Of a DNA stretch of 64,000 nucleotides, positions 21,366 through 31,110 are shown piece by piece. This DNA comes from Sulfurospirillum diekertiae (GTDB lineage: Bacteria > Campylobacterota > Campylobacteria > Campylobacterales > Sulfurospirillaceae). The position numbers and the translations under genes are program-made. Below the pieces are notes generated by a model. It did not search any database. It saw only the letters and a program-made list of their open reading frames with translations, and was not told where the DNA came from. The stretch is taken from contig NZ_CP023275.1 of NCBI RefSeq assembly GCF_002309535.1, positions 62,001 to 126,000 of the forward strand, given 5' to 3'. How positions within the stretch are numbered: the stretch's first letter is position 1; every line of letters starts with the position of its first letter.

Positions 21366-21914
21366 TCATATTTTCATATTTTTTTCTACATGTAATGTAA
21401 TGAGTTCTTTTGCTTGCGCATGATTGTGTATAAAATCACGATGGGCATTTTCATCGCAATAATTGGTCACAACAAAAAGACCAGAACAGGGAATATGGAA
21501 GTGATTAGCGACACTCACTACAGAAAAAAATTCCATATTTTCTAGGTCAATATTTTTTTCAATCATTTTATGTGCCAATGTGATATCTGTGGTAATGTAA
21601 TTACTTGAATTGACAATAGGTGACGGATAGATTGTTCCACGTGAAACATGAACCTTCTCAACTTCGATGGAATTTTGTAAAGGTGTGTAACATTTGTTTT
21701 GCAAAAAACAGAGCTCAATATTTGCAGCACTATGACTATGCACAAGATCAAAAGGCTGATATTTACCATAGCTTCCAGCAGTTCCTACAAAAAATAAAAA
21801 AGCAGGTTTCTCTTCTAGAATAAGTTTGGTTAGCGTGATGGCACTTTCGATAAGTCCAACACCAATAGGTTTGGCAAAATCGAATGTTTCATTTCTCCCC
21901 GCACAAAGAATCAT
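21366..21914 (-). CDS. nucleoside phosphorylase-like protein
   Basis: A 182-residue protein resembling the PNP/MTA nucleosidase fold: [20 protein letters not shown] near residue 40 is the glycine-rich phosphate/nucleoside loop, and [18 protein letters not shown] and [13 protein letters not shown] segments match the substrate-binding half (here [13 protein letters not shown]). It is shorter than usual PNPs, so activity and substrate are uncertain. It overlaps hisF by 4 bases and contains parS site 2. Confidence 0.68.
   Translation of the reverse strand: MILCAGRNETFDFAKPIGVGLIESAITLTKLILEEKPAFLFFVGTAGSYGKYQPFDLVHSHSAANIELCFLQNKCYTPLQNSIEVEKVHVSRGTIYPSPIVNSSNYITTDITLAHKMIEKNIDLENMEFFSVVSVANHFHIPCSGLFVVTNYCDENAHRDFIHNHAQAKELITLHVEKNMKI
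21633..21648. promoter_or_regulatory. parS site 2 (ParB-binding palindrome)
   Basis: TGTTCCACGTGAAACA, identical to the site at 19321 and a full match to the parS consensus. Here it is read in a different frame and strand context (codons for VHVSRGT), so shared sequence is not explained by protein homology. Confidence 0.88.
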
Positions 21915-22669
21915 AATCGTACTGCAATTCCCTCATGCGCGAGGTAATGTTTAAGATCCATAATATCAATCTCTTTAAAGTGGAAAATGGAAGCAGCAAG
22001 AGCCGCATCAGCACCATTTAAAAAAGCATCTTTAATATGTTCCATCGTCCCTGCCCCACCACTGGCAATTACTGGAATATTCAGCATGGTACTCATTTGT
22101 GAAGTAAGAGGAATATCATAGCCATTTTTAGCACCATCGCAATCCATGGAGGTTAGAAGGATTTCCCCTGCCCCTCTTTCTTGAACTTCTTTCGCCCAAG
22201 TAAGTGCATCTATCCCTGTATCAATTCTTCCACCATTGATAAAAACATGCCAAGAATCTCCTGTGCGTTTAGCATCAATAGCGACGACAATACACTGTGA
22301 ACCAAAACGTTTGGATGATTCATCAATAAAAAGAGGATTAGCAATGGCTGGAGAGTTGATACTCACCTTGTCGCATCCTACATGTAAAAGAGCGTAAATA
22401 TCATCAAGCGTTCGGATACCTCCTCCCACAGTAAGAGGAATAAACACTTCACGTGCAACCTTCTCAACAATATCAACAATCGTACCTCTACCTTCATGGC
22501 TAGCCGTAATATCTAGAAATGTGAGCTCATCTGCACCTTCTTCATTGTACCGTTTTGCAATTTCAACAGGATCGCCTGCATCTTTAAGTCCAACAAAATT
22601 AACACCCTTAACCACCCGTCCATTTTTGACATCAAGGCAAGGGATAATACGTTTAGCAAAATGCTCCAT
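21911..22669 (-). CDS. hisF: imidazole glycerol phosphate synthase, cyclase subunit
   Basis: A 252-residue (beta-alpha)8 barrel that closes the imidazole ring in histidine synthesis using ammonia from HisH. The catalytic aspartates are in [13 protein letters not shown] near residue 11 and [10 protein letters not shown] near residue 130; [13 protein letters not shown] and [11 protein letters not shown] are phosphate-binding loops. HisH is not in the window. Length is normal. Confidence 0.96.
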   Translation of the reverse strand: MEHFAKRIIPCLDVKNGRVVKGVNFVGLKDAGDPVEIAKRYNEEGADELTFLDITASHEGRGTIVDIVEKVAREVFIPLTVGGGIRTLDDIYALLHVGCDKVSINSPAIANPLFIDESSKRFGSQCIVVAIDAKRTGDSWHVFINGGRIDTGIDALTWAKEVQERGAGEILLTSMDCDGAKNGYDIPLTSQMSTMLNIPVIASGGAGTMEHIKDAFLNGADAALAASIFHFKEIDIMDLKHYLAHEGIAVRL

Positions 22670-22781
22670 AAGGCTCTCTTTTTAGATAAATATAGGCTAA
22701 AATGATAGCGCAAGAATTAAAAAAAACTTCTGAAAAGTAAAATTAAATCTACATATAACTCTTTTATAAGTAAAGATTAGC

Positions 22782-22787
22782 TACAAT
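22782..22787 (+). promoter_or_regulatory. -10 element that decides the ksgA start
   Basis: TACAAT preceded by AGC lies only 2 bases before the ATG at 22790. Transcription from it would begin at or after that ATG, which argues that translation really starts at TTG 22817, behind AGGG (22808-22811). Confidence 0.4.
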
Positions 22788-22816
22788 CAATGAAAGTTAA
22801 AAAAATAGGGTACAAA

Positions 22817-23665
22817 TTGATAGAGGCAAAAAAGAAATTTGGCCAGAATTTTTTAAAAGATACAACTGTTGTTAGTAAAATCATCCAATCGATGCCCCGA
22901 AATGAGCGAAAGCTTGTCGAAATTGGGCCTGGCTTAGGTGATTTGACGCAAGAGCTATTAAAGGTGAAAGCCCTAGTAGCATATGAAGTCGATGAAGACT
23001 TGTGCGTTTATTTGAGAAAAAAATATTCGACGAAAATCGATGAGGGTGAACTTACATTGGTGCAAACTGATGTTTTGAAGCAATTTGAAAAAGGATCTCT
23101 TTGTGAAGAGCCTTACGATTTGGTTGCAAATTTACCCTATTACATCGCTACGACTATTATTTTGGAAGCCTTGGAAGATCCAAATTGTAAATCAATGACG
23201 GTCATGATCCAAAAAGAGGTGGCAGAAAAATTTGCTGCGCTTCCAAAAACAAAAGAGTTTACCTCTTTAGCGATTTTGGCACAAAGTATTGGGACGGCTA
23301 CAATACTTTTTGATGTATCTCCAGAATCGTTTGAACCACAACCTAAAGTGGTGTCGTCTATTCTCAAAATTGACAAACAAAAAGAGTTTGTTGAAGGAAA
23401 ATTTTCTGGCCTTTTTGAATCTAATGAACAGTTGCAAAAATTTAAAAAATATTTGCGATGTTCATTCCAAAGTCCAAGAAAAACTTGGTTGAAAAATATC
23501 TCATCTGAGTTTGACAAATCGTACATAGAAAGAGTTATGTATGACCAATCCCTTCCCATAACAATTCGTCCTCACGAAATTAGCGTCTTGTCTCATCATC
23601 TACTATTTAAAACATTAAGGTTGAATGATGCAAGAAAACGAAGTAACGCAACAACAGAACAGTAA
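22817..23665 (+). CDS. ksgA: 16S rRNA (adenine1518/1519-N6)-dimethyltransferase
   Basis: A protein of about 282 residues that dimethylates two adenosines near the 3' end of 16S rRNA. The SAM motif EIGPGLGDLTQELL and the catalytic NLPYYIATTI (NLPY motif) are clear, and the start IEAKKKFGQNFLKD is typical. An ATG at 22790 gives nine extra residues, but the TTG at 22817 has AGGG at 6 bases and gives the usual family N-terminus. The 3' end overlaps the RNase J gene by about 38 bases. Confidence 0.93.
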   Translation: MIEAKKKFGQNFLKDTTVVSKIIQSMPRNERKLVEIGPGLGDLTQELLKVKALVAYEVDEDLCVYLRKKYSTKIDEGELTLVQTDVLKQFEKGSLCEEPYDLVANLPYYIATTIILEALEDPNCKSMTVMIQKEVAEKFAALPKTKEFTSLAILAQSIGTATILFDVSPESFEPQPKVVSSILKIDKQKEFVEGKFSGLFESNEQLQKFKKYLRCSFQSPRKTWLKNISSEFDKSYIERVMYDQSLPITIRPHEISVLSHHLLFKTLRLNDARKRSNATTEQ

Positions 23666-25619
23666 CGAAACCTCTAAAGAGAAGATCCCAAATTCTACAG
23701 GTAATCCAAAACAACCGTCTCACACTAATACTAAAAAGCAGGTGAGCCAAACACCACAAAATGGTGAAGTTAAAGAGCCTATGTCTGAAGGAGGCGAGAA
23801 AAAACCACGAAATAATCGAAGACGAAAAGGCAATAAATCTCCAGCTGCCTCAATTGAAGGTAACGAACTTTGGCAACGTGATATGAAAAAGGCGATTGAA
23901 GCCAATCAAAAAATGCACAAAGATAGACTTAATCGTTCTAACTTAATAGACCAATCATCTAAAGGAAAAATTAAAATTACGCCACTTGGCGGATTGGGTG
24001 AGATTGGTGGTAATATCTGTGTCTTCGAGACTGATACATCTGCAATTGTACTTGATGTCGGTATGAGTTTTCCTAGTGAAGATATGCATGGTGTTGACAT
24101 CTTAGTTCCAGATTTCAGTTATTTGCGACAAATTAAGAAAAAAATTGCTGGAATTATTATTTCACATGCACATGAAGATCATATTGGTGCTGTTTCATAT
24201 CTCTTTAAAGAAATGCAATTTCCACTTTATGCTACCCCTCTTCCTCTTGGAATGTTGGCTAATAAATTCGATGAGCACGGACTCAAGGCTTATAAAAAGT
24301 ATTTTAGACCTGTTGAAAAACGTAAAATCTATAAAATTGGCGAATTTGAAATCGAATGGATTCATATTACCCACTCAATTATAGATGCCTCTTCCCTTGC
24401 AATTACAACGGAAGCTGGAACAATCATCCATACTGGCGATTTTAAAATTGATCATACACCTATTGATGGGTTTGTAACAGATCTTAATCGTTTTGCGGCT
24501 TATGGTGAAAAAGGGGTTTTGTGCTTGATGAGTGATAGTACAAACTCTTATAAAGAGGGAATTACGCGCAGTGAAAGTACGGTAGGAAAAACATTTGATT
24601 CCATTTTTGCAAAAGCAAAAGGTCGAGTCATTATGTCAACATTTTCATCTAATATCCACAGAGTGTATCAAGCCATCGATTATGGGTTAAAGTATGGCAG
24701 AAAAGTTTCCGTTATTGGTCGTTCCATGGAGCGAAATCTTTTTACTGCAATTGAACTTGGTTATATACAACTCGATAAAAGTATTTTTATTGATCCACAT
24801 GAGGTTAATAAATATCCAGACAAAGATGTCCTTATTGTCACAACGGGAAGCCAAGGTGAGACTATGAGTGCGCTTTATAGGATGGCAACCGATGAACATC
24901 GTCATGTCAAAATAAAATCAACCGATCAGATTATTATTTCAGCAAAAGCCATTCCTGGAAATGAAGGCAGTGTTTCTAAAGTTCTTAATTTTTTACTAAA
25001 AAGCGGAGCTAACGTAGCATACCAAGATTTTAGTGAAATTCATGTGAGTGGGCATGCTGCACAAGAAGAGCAAAAACTCATTTTACGCTTGGTGAAGCCA
25101 CGATTTTTTCTTCCAGTCCATGGAGAATATAATCACATTACAAAGCACAAAGAGACTGCAATGCAGTGTGGAATTCCTGAGCGCAATATCGTCTTGATGA
25201 GCGATGGTGATCAAATCGAAGTTTGTGCAAAATATATGAAAAAAATCAAAACGGTTAAAACAGGTAAAGTATTTATTGACAATCAGATTAATGAACAGAT
25301 CGCGGACGATGTAGTGATCGATCGTCAGAAATTGGCCGATTCTGGTCTTGTAATGTTAGTGATTCAGTTAGATAAAGGTGAGCACAAACTCATTTGTAAA
25401 CCAAAAATTATTAGTTATGGGTTAGTCCCAGATAAGGATGATAAAGCCTTCTCAATTGAAATGGAAGGTGTCATTGATCAATTTGTACTCAACGCTAAAG
25501 CGGAGCTTTTGGAAAATACAAGAGCCTTAGAGAATGAGATACGTCAAGTTGTACGTAAGCATATATATAGACAAATGAAAAAATATCCAACGATCGTACC
25601 CACGATCTTTATGATGTAG
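23628..25619 (+). CDS. rnj: ribonuclease J
   Basis: A 663-residue metallo-beta-lactamase/beta-CASP ribonuclease, the main 5' exonuclease/endonuclease of Campylobacterota mRNA decay. The catalytic motif is SHAHEDHIGAV near residue 184; beta-CASP features include MSTFSSNIHRVYQ and GSQGETMSAL, and VSGHAAQEEQKL lies near residue 475. The first 120 residues are a low-complexity Gln/Asn/Lys-rich extension, as in Helicobacter RNase J. Of two adjacent ATGs, the second (23628) has AAGG at 7 bases. It is embedded in the ksgA operon. Confidence 0.94.
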   Translation: MQENEVTQQQNSNETSKEKIPNSTGNPKQPSHTNTKKQVSQTPQNGEVKEPMSEGGEKKPRNNRRRKGNKSPAASIEGNELWQRDMKKAIEANQKMHKDRLNRSNLIDQSSKGKIKITPLGGLGEIGGNICVFETDTSAIVLDVGMSFPSEDMHGVDILVPDFSYLRQIKKKIAGIIISHAHEDHIGAVSYLFKEMQFPLYATPLPLGMLANKFDEHGLKAYKKYFRPVEKRKIYKIGEFEIEWIHITHSIIDASSLAITTEAGTIIHTGDFKIDHTPIDGFVTDLNRFAAYGEKGVLCLMSDSTNSYKEGITRSESTVGKTFDSIFAKAKGRVIMSTFSSNIHRVYQAIDYGLKYGRKVSVIGRSMERNLFTAIELGYIQLDKSIFIDPHEVNKYPDKDVLIVTTGSQGETMSALYRMATDEHRHVKIKSTDQIIISAKAIPGNEGSVSKVLNFLLKSGANVAYQDFSEIHVSGHAAQEEQKLILRLVKPRFFLPVHGEYNHITKHKETAMQCGIPERNIVLMSDGDQIEVCAKYMKKIKTVKTGKVFIDNQINEQIADDVVIDRQKLADSGLVMLVIQLDKGEHKLICKPKIISYGLVPDKDDKAFSIEMEGVIDQFVLNAKAELLENTRALENEIRQVVRKHIYRQMKKYPTIVPTIFMM

Positions 25620-25627
25620 GAAATGGT

Positions 25628-26593
25628 ATGCAAGATTTTAAAGCCATAGCCAAAGAAGTATTAGAACTTGAAGCCAAAGAGCTTCTTAATGCAGCCCTAA
25701 TAGTTGGTGAAGAGATGTGTGAAGCGACTAACTTAATTGCAGGTATCAAAGGAAAATTGATTGTGACAGGGGTTGGTAAGAGTGGTTTGATTGGAGCGAA
25801 GATTGCGGCAACCTTAGCCAGTACAGGAACCAGTAGTTTCTTCCTTCACCCTACAGAAGCTATGCATGGTGATCTTGGGATGGTTGGGAAAGAAGATGCT
25901 GTATTAGCCATTAGTTACAGCGGAGAGAGTGAAGAACTCATTAAAATATTACCACACATTAAGCGTTTTGATATCCCACTTATCGGAATGGCACGTTCTC
26001 GTGAGTCTTCTTTAGGACATTATAGCGACGTCTTTTTGCCATTACATATCGAAAAAGAAGCGTGCCCGCTTGATGCTGCGCCCACATGCTCTACGACACT
26101 CACACTTGCCCTTGGTGATGCGTTAGCTGTTTGCTTGATGAAGAAGAAAAACTTTCAAAAAGAGGATTTTGCTTCATTTCATCCAGGTGGAAGCCTAGGT
26201 AAGCGTTTGTTTGTTAAAGTCAAAGATTTGATGCTCACTAAGGAGCTCCCTATCATTCATGAAACAACCAAACTTAAAGAAGCTATCATTAAAATGAGCG
26301 AGGGAAGACTAGGAAATGTGCTTATTACCGATCAAAACAATCATTTGATAGCCATTTTGAGTGATGGCGACTTACGCCGCGCATTGATGCGGGATGATTT
26401 TAGTATGGATGCAACGGCATATGAATATGCAACAAAAAATCCTAAAAAACTGGACGATGAGACGCTTTTAGCAAGTGATGCTTTGACGTTTATCGAAAAG
26501 TATAAAATACAACTGGTCGCCATCACTGATAAAGTCGGTGTGCTTAAAGGGGTGTTACATATCCACGATTTAGTGGAAGCAGGAATAAAATAA
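25628..26593 (+). CDS. kpsF: KpsF/GutQ-family arabinose-5-phosphate isomerase
   Basis: A 321-residue protein with an N-terminal SIS domain (TGVGKSGLIGAKIAATLAS; ISYSGESEEL) and two C-terminal CBS motifs (LMLTKELPIIH and later LRRALMRDDF onwards). It should interconvert ribulose-5-P and arabinose-5-P for KDO synthesis. Signature HPTEAMHGDLGMV and the FHPGGSLGKRL hinge are intact. TAGGAAATGGT precedes the ATG. Confidence 0.94.
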   Translation: MQDFKAIAKEVLELEAKELLNAALIVGEEMCEATNLIAGIKGKLIVTGVGKSGLIGAKIAATLASTGTSSFFLHPTEAMHGDLGMVGKEDAVLAISYSGESEELIKILPHIKRFDIPLIGMARSRESSLGHYSDVFLPLHIEKEACPLDAAPTCSTTLTLALGDALAVCLMKKKNFQKEDFASFHPGGSLGKRLFVKVKDLMLTKELPIIHETTKLKEAIIKMSEGRLGNVLITDQNNHLIAILSDGDLRRALMRDDFSMDATAYEYATKNPKKLDDETLLASDALTFIEKYKIQLVAITDKVGVLKGVLHIHDLVEAGIK

Positions 26594-27412
26594 ATGGAAT
26601 TAATGAGACTGAATAAAATGATTTCGCATAACACGCACTATTCAAGGCGTGAGGCGGATGAACTCATCAAAGCAGGACACGTAAAGGTGGATGGCGTTGT
26701 TGTCCAAGACCTTTCAACACAGGTGAGTTTTAAAAACAAAATCGAGCTAAATGGAAAAGCGCTTTTTGAAAAGCATGGGTATTCTGTGATTGTCTATCAC
26801 AAACAAAAAGGTGAGTTAGTGAGTAAAAAAGATGATCGTGGTCGTCGAACAATTTACGATACATTACCGGCACAATTTGGACATTACCTCAGCGTAGGAA
26901 GGCTGGATTTTGCCAGTGAGGGATTACTGCTCTTGTGTGACTCCCCTTCAGTCGTTTCTGCATTAATGCATGGTGATTTAGAGCGGGTGTATTACGTAAA
27001 AATCAATGGTATGATAACGCCAGCAATGGAAAAAGCGATGCAAGAAGGTCTTTTCCTTGAAAATGCACGCAAGGGTGGACATTCGCACAGTGAGATTCGT
27101 TCCATGGATTTTGCGCCTTTTGTTGCATATCGTATCATCAAAAATAATCCAACATTTTCAACGATTAAAGTGACCATTAATGAGGGTAAAAACCGAGAGC
27201 TTAGACGCTTCTTTGGGTACTTTGATGTGGATGTTGTTGACCTCAAACGAGTGAGTTATGGCAAGGTTGATTTAGGCATGCTACGACCTGGTAAACATCG
27301 CTACTTTGATGGCGGTGAATATAATGCCCTTAGAGATTATCTTGAATATATCAAAAAGGATAATGGCAAAATTTCAGTAGCTAACGAGGATGAAGAGGAC
27401 GATGATCAATAA
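26594..27412 (+). CDS. RsuA/RluB-family pseudouridine synthase
   Basis: A 272-residue protein with an N-terminal S4 RNA-binding domain (MRLNKMISHNTHYSRREADE) and the RsuA-type catalytic segment VGRLDFASEGLLLL, with the aspartate near residue 100. NEGKNRELRRFFGYF is the other family signature. It resembles RluB (23S rRNA) more than RsuA, by inference. The C-terminus is acidic (NEDEEDDDQ). It overlaps rarA. Confidence 0.9.
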   Translation: MELMRLNKMISHNTHYSRREADELIKAGHVKVDGVVVQDLSTQVSFKNKIELNGKALFEKHGYSVIVYHKQKGELVSKKDDRGRRTIYDTLPAQFGHYLSVGRLDFASEGLLLLCDSPSVVSALMHGDLERVYYVKINGMITPAMEKAMQEGLFLENARKGGHSHSEIRSMDFAPFVAYRIIKNNPTFSTIKVTINEGKNRELRRFFGYFDVDVVDLKRVSYGKVDLGMLRPGKHRYFDGGEYNALRDYLEYIKKDNGKISVANEDEEDDDQ

Positions 27413-28604
27413 CTTCGCCCTCTTCTTTCGTCCTAAAGTGATAGAAGAGTTAGCTGGGCAAAAGCACTTAAGTGGTGAGAGTAGCCCTTTTCGGAAACTG
27501 TTAAAATCAGGATCCATGAGCCATTCTCTTTTCTTCGGCCCTGCGGGTGTTGGCAAAACAACGTTAGCACGTATTGTCGCTAACGAGTTAGAACTTCCTT
27601 TTTACGAGTTAGATGCAACCAGTGTTAAGGTGGATGAGATTCGCAAGATTCTCTCCCAACATCGAGGCTCACTTCAAAAACCACTCATTTTTATCGATGA
27701 AATTCATCGTCTTTCTAAAACTCAACAGGAAGTCCTTTTGTTACCGATGGAAAACCATGAAGCGATTATCATTGGTGCTTCCACAGAAAACCCCTACTTT
27801 GTCCTTAGTTCCGGCATACGCTCACGTATGATGCTCTTTGAATTTTATCCACTTGAAGAAGATGACCTTAGAGCGATTATCCAACGGGTTCGTGAAAAAA
27901 TCGTGTTTGAGATAGAAGATGAGGCTATAGCCTATTTGATGAGTTCTAGTGCAGGTGATAGCAGAGCTCTTCTAAATTTACTCGAATTTGCGCTTAAAGT
28001 AGATTTACATGTAACGCTAGAAACCCTCAAAAATTTGCGTCCCAGTGCCTTAAAAGATGGCGTAAGTTCAGATAACACCCATTACAATTTGATTAGTGCG
28101 ATGATCAAAAGCGTAAGAGGCTCCGATGTGGACGCAGCGCTTTATTATCTTGCCCGTCTCATTGATGGCGGAGAGAGTCCTGATTTCATCGCAAGAAGGC
28201 TTGTTATCCTTGCGAGCGAAGATATTGGCAATGCTAACCCTAACGCACTTAATTTGGCTTCCAGTACGCTTCTAAGCGTGAGTAAAATTGGTTATCCAGA
28301 AGCACGTATCATTTTATCGCAATGTTTGATCTATCTTGCCTGTAGTCCCAAGTCTAACAGTGCTTATTTGGCAATTAATAATGCATTAGAGTATGTGAAA
28401 AACGAAAAAGGATTGAAAGTTCCAGCTCATCTCAAAAGCCCTTCACCCAAAGGGTATCTGTATCCGCATGACTTTGGTGGTTGGGTAGAACAAAAATATT
28501 TAGAGAAGCCTCTACATTTTTATGATAATTTGTCGATAGGGTATGAGAAAACACTTTCTGAGTGGCTGGTGAAAATTAAAACAAAAGATAACAAACAATC
28601 GTAA
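27402..28604 (+). CDS. rarA: replication-associated recombination protein A (AAA+ ATPase)
   Basis: A 400-residue clamp-loader-like ATPase (MgsA/RarA). The Walker A is FGPAGVGKTTLARI and Walker B LIFIDEIHRLSK; ARRLVILASEDIGNANP and YLYPHDFGGWVEQ are diagnostic RarA C-terminal motifs. It acts at stalled forks. The ATG at 27402 has GAGG 4 bases upstream; an ATG at 27390 is the alternative. It starts within the 3' end of the pseudouridine synthase gene. Confidence 0.93.
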   Translation: MINNFALFFRPKVIEELAGQKHLSGESSPFRKLLKSGSMSHSLFFGPAGVGKTTLARIVANELELPFYELDATSVKVDEIRKILSQHRGSLQKPLIFIDEIHRLSKTQQEVLLLPMENHEAIIIGASTENPYFVLSSGIRSRMMLFEFYPLEEDDLRAIIQRVREKIVFEIEDEAIAYLMSSSAGDSRALLNLLEFALKVDLHVTLETLKNLRPSALKDGVSSDNTHYNLISAMIKSVRGSDVDAALYYLARLIDGGESPDFIARRLVILASEDIGNANPNALNLASSTLLSVSKIGYPEARIILSQCLIYLACSPKSNSAYLAINNALEYVKNEKGLKVPAHLKSPSPKGYLYPHDFGGWVEQKYLEKPLHFYDNLSIGYEKTLSEWLVKIKTKDNKQS

Positions 28605-28634
28605 AAAGGTGCATACCATGATAGGGATATTGTA

Positions 28635-30518
28635 ATGGATATTTCTACTACTTCTCTTCTTGCAAATCAACTGCAAACCCTTGATCCAAAAGCGATTGCC
28701 AAAGAAAATGCCACAAAAATTATTCAAGAGAGTGCGGATATCCCTCTTTCGATTACAGCCCAAAAAACTACGACAACGCCTAATAATGCCCAAGAAGTCA
28801 TTGGCCAATTGCTTGGAAGTGCTGTGAGTGAAGCTAAATCTAAAAGTGCTATTTTTGAGATATTACAGAACAATCAGCTTTTCAAAAATATGGGGAATTT
28901 TGCAGAAGATATTAAAAATCTAAGTTCTCTTGTTAAGATGGACTCAACCATTGCAAAACCGTTAGCTCTTTTGCAGTTATTTTCAAAAAATATTGAACAG
29001 ATAGATGTGAAAATGTTACAAGAACAAATTCAAAACTCTGGAATCTTTTTTGAATCAAAATTATCCAATAGTGTAACTCAAAAAGGAGTTCTAGATACGA
29101 TTCAGACGTTGACTTCTGATCTTCAAGCGCACTTCAGTCAAACCAATACAAAGGCGGTCATTCCACTTTTAAAAGAGATCAATGTCATTATGGATCATTT
29201 AAATTCAACGCAAGATATCTCTTCTAAAGAGGGACAAACAAACCTTAAAGCACTTCTTGATCTTTTTCGCCAAAGTGTCAAACAGGAACTTTCCTCTGAG
29301 GGTACTTCTGTTTTTAAAGAAGTGTATCAAAATGTTCAAAAGCTTGATTATGCCATTAAACAGATGGATTTAATTGCTTCTAAAGTTGAGAATTATCCAC
29401 TAGATATGAAGGTTGAAGAAAACTTTAGTACGCAGGTCAAAGTTATTTTAGAGATGCTCAAAGAAAATCTCAGTGCTCTTCAGCTTGATGATCTACAACC
29501 TCAGATTGACCAATTACTTACAAAAGAAAGTTTTTTAAAGGAAACTAACAGCGTTGCCCTCCCCTCAAGTGAATTGTTAGTAACACCGCTTAATGTTTCA
29601 AAGGATGAAGGAGCTTTAAAAATACCTCCTCAACCTAGTGTTATAAAAGCAGAAGATATGGGGCAACCTATAGAAAAACGGTTAATGGGAAATACTGTAG
29701 ATGGGATAGATGACCCGACTTCATCAAAGGAAGTGTTACTTAAAACAGAGAGTACGTTACTCTCTTCTGCGGTAGCAACAGCAGTGATGAATAGTAGTGT
29801 TACTAAAGCTCCCGAGACGACAGAGGAAGCCTTAAAAATGGTTGTTAATCGTATTAAGCAACAAATCGAGATTCTTGATCCTAAAAGTATTCAACAGTCC
29901 GATTTTGTTGATAAGAGCACCGTTTTAGAACAAAAAATTCATGGGCTGATCAAACCAGAGCTTTTTGTTGGTAAAGCGATTGCACAAAAACTCTCACTTG
30001 ATCCAACGGATGTAGAGTTGCTGAGTGATATGAAAGGTGTGTTGACCAAGCTTAGTGACAATCTTCAAACATCACCTCAAAATAAGGAAGCATTGGAAAT
30101 TACCAATCGTCTCCTAACGCAAATAGAGTACCATCAGTTAGTTTCCTATGTGAGTAGTTCTACGCATTTATATGTGCCTTTTAGCTGGAATGGGCTTCAA
30201 GGCGGTTCTATGATGATGAAACAATCCAGCGACAATAATTTTCACTGCCAAATTGATCTTGATCTTGAAGCCTATGGCAAGCTCAATATGATGTTGGTAC
30301 TCTCCGGAGAGAAATATATTGATATCTCCATTGCGGTACAAAAAAAAGAGTTAAGCGAAAAAATAACACAGCAATTAAATAATCTTAAGCAAGCATTTAA
30401 TGAAGTTGGATTGATAACAGGTAATGTCAAAATGCTTGAATACAAAGATGTGAGTACAGTCAAAAATGATTATTTTAGTGGTGAAAAACTTCAATTCGGG
30501 ATCAATATAACCATATGA
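28635..30518 (+). CDS. fliK: FliK-like flagellar hook-length control protein
   Basis: A 627-residue protein, largely polar and helical with low conservation expected in FliK. The C-terminal domain (about residues 510-600) has the recognisable FliK-C pattern: YVPFSWNGLQGGSMMMKQ, then CQIDLDLEAYGKLNMML and later LKQAFNEVGL. FliK controls hook length and the export switch through FlhB. It is followed with an ATGA overlap by a FlhB C-terminal homologue, which strongly supports the flagellar role. Confidence 0.78.
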   Translation: MDISTTSLLANQLQTLDPKAIAKENATKIIQESADIPLSITAQKTTTTPNNAQEVIGQLLGSAVSEAKSKSAIFEILQNNQLFKNMGNFAEDIKNLSSLVKMDSTIAKPLALLQLFSKNIEQIDVKMLQEQIQNSGIFFESKLSNSVTQKGVLDTIQTLTSDLQAHFSQTNTKAVIPLLKEINVIMDHLNSTQDISSKEGQTNLKALLDLFRQSVKQELSSEGTSVFKEVYQNVQKLDYAIKQMDLIASKVENYPLDMKVEENFSTQVKVILEMLKENLSALQLDDLQPQIDQLLTKESFLKETNSVALPSSELLVTPLNVSKDEGALKIPPQPSVIKAEDMGQPIEKRLMGNTVDGIDDPTSSKEVLLKTESTLLSSAVATAVMNSSVTKAPETTEEALKMVVNRIKQQIEILDPKSIQQSDFVDKSTVLEQKIHGLIKPELFVGKAIAQKLSLDPTDVELLSDMKGVLTKLSDNLQTSPQNKEALEITNRLLTQIEYHQLVSYVSSSTHLYVPFSWNGLQGGSMMMKQSSDNNFHCQIDLDLEAYGKLNMMLVLSGEKYIDISIAVQKKELSEKITQQLNNLKQAFNEVGLITGNVKMLEYKDVSTVKNDYFSGEKLQFGINITI

Positions 30519-30793
30519 ATACGCCAACTCCAAAAACACAAAAAGCCGTTGCCCTTAAGTACGATCGTGAAAAAAGTGCTGCACCAAAAGTGGTTGCTTC
30601 CGGTAAAGGTGAAGTCGCCAATAATATTATCAAATTAGCCCAAGAACATGATATATTTATTAAAAAAGATGCTGATTTGGTTGAGCTTCTCTCAAAAATA
30701 GAGATTAATAAAGAGATTCCACCAATGTTGTATAAAGCAGTTGCCGAAGTTTTTAGTTTTATCTATAAAATCACGAATGATAAACGAAAATAA
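30515..30793 (+). CDS. flhX: FlhB C-terminal-domain homologue (FlhX)
   Basis: A 92-residue stand-alone version of the cytoplasmic domain of FlhB. AVALKYDREKSAAPKVVASG and EIPPMLYKAVAEVFSFIYKI match FlhB-C. The NPTH autocleavage site is replaced by PKTQ, so the protein resembles a pre-cleaved fragment. It overlaps the fliK-like gene (ATGA) and probably acts with it in the export switch, as FlhX is proposed to do in Campylobacterota. Confidence 0.85.
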   Translation: MNTPTPKTQKAVALKYDREKSAAPKVVASGKGEVANNIIKLAQEHDIFIKKDADLVELLSKIEINKEIPPMLYKAVAEVFSFIYKITNDKRK

Positions 30794-30822
30794 TCTTTAC
30801 ATGTAAAGAAGAGGAGATACTC

Positions 30823-31110
30823 ATGTTTGCTGTTATTTTTAGAGCAACGGTGAAAGAAACTGATAATGAATATAACACAATGGCAAACAAATTAAGAAAA
30901 TTAGCTTTTGAAACCTATGGTTGTTTAGATTTTATAGCGGTTTGTGAAGGTAATCAAGAGGTCGCTATCTCATATTGGGAAAGTGAAATGGCAATTAAAA
31001 TGTGGAAAGAAAATGCTGAGCATCTCATCGCTCAAGAACTCGGTCAAAAGCGATGGTATAGCTCTTATAGTGTTCAAATCGTCGAAGTTAAACACGAATA
31101 TCGGTTTTAA
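30823..31110 (+). CDS. antibiotic biosynthesis monooxygenase (ABM) domain protein
   Basis: A 95-residue single ABM-fold protein: FAVIFRATVKETDNEY at the start, YGCLDFIAVCEGNQEVAISYW, then IKMWKENAEHLIAQELGQ and WYSSYSVQIVEV. This resembles the YqjZ-like group of small heme-independent ABM proteins; no function is assigned. GAGGAG at 7 bases precedes the ATG. A 16-bp palindrome with TTTACATGTAAA lies just upstream. Confidence 0.75.
   Translation: MFAVIFRATVKETDNEYNTMANKLRKLAFETYGCLDFIAVCEGNQEVAISYWESEMAIKMWKENAEHLIAQELGQKRWYSSYSVQIVEVKHEYRF

Noticed and set aside
22440..22470. Further CACGTG sites (for example near 22450, 8785, 15565, 62385) as parS
   Set aside because: Only the central hexamer matches; the outer TGTT/AACA positions are wrong.
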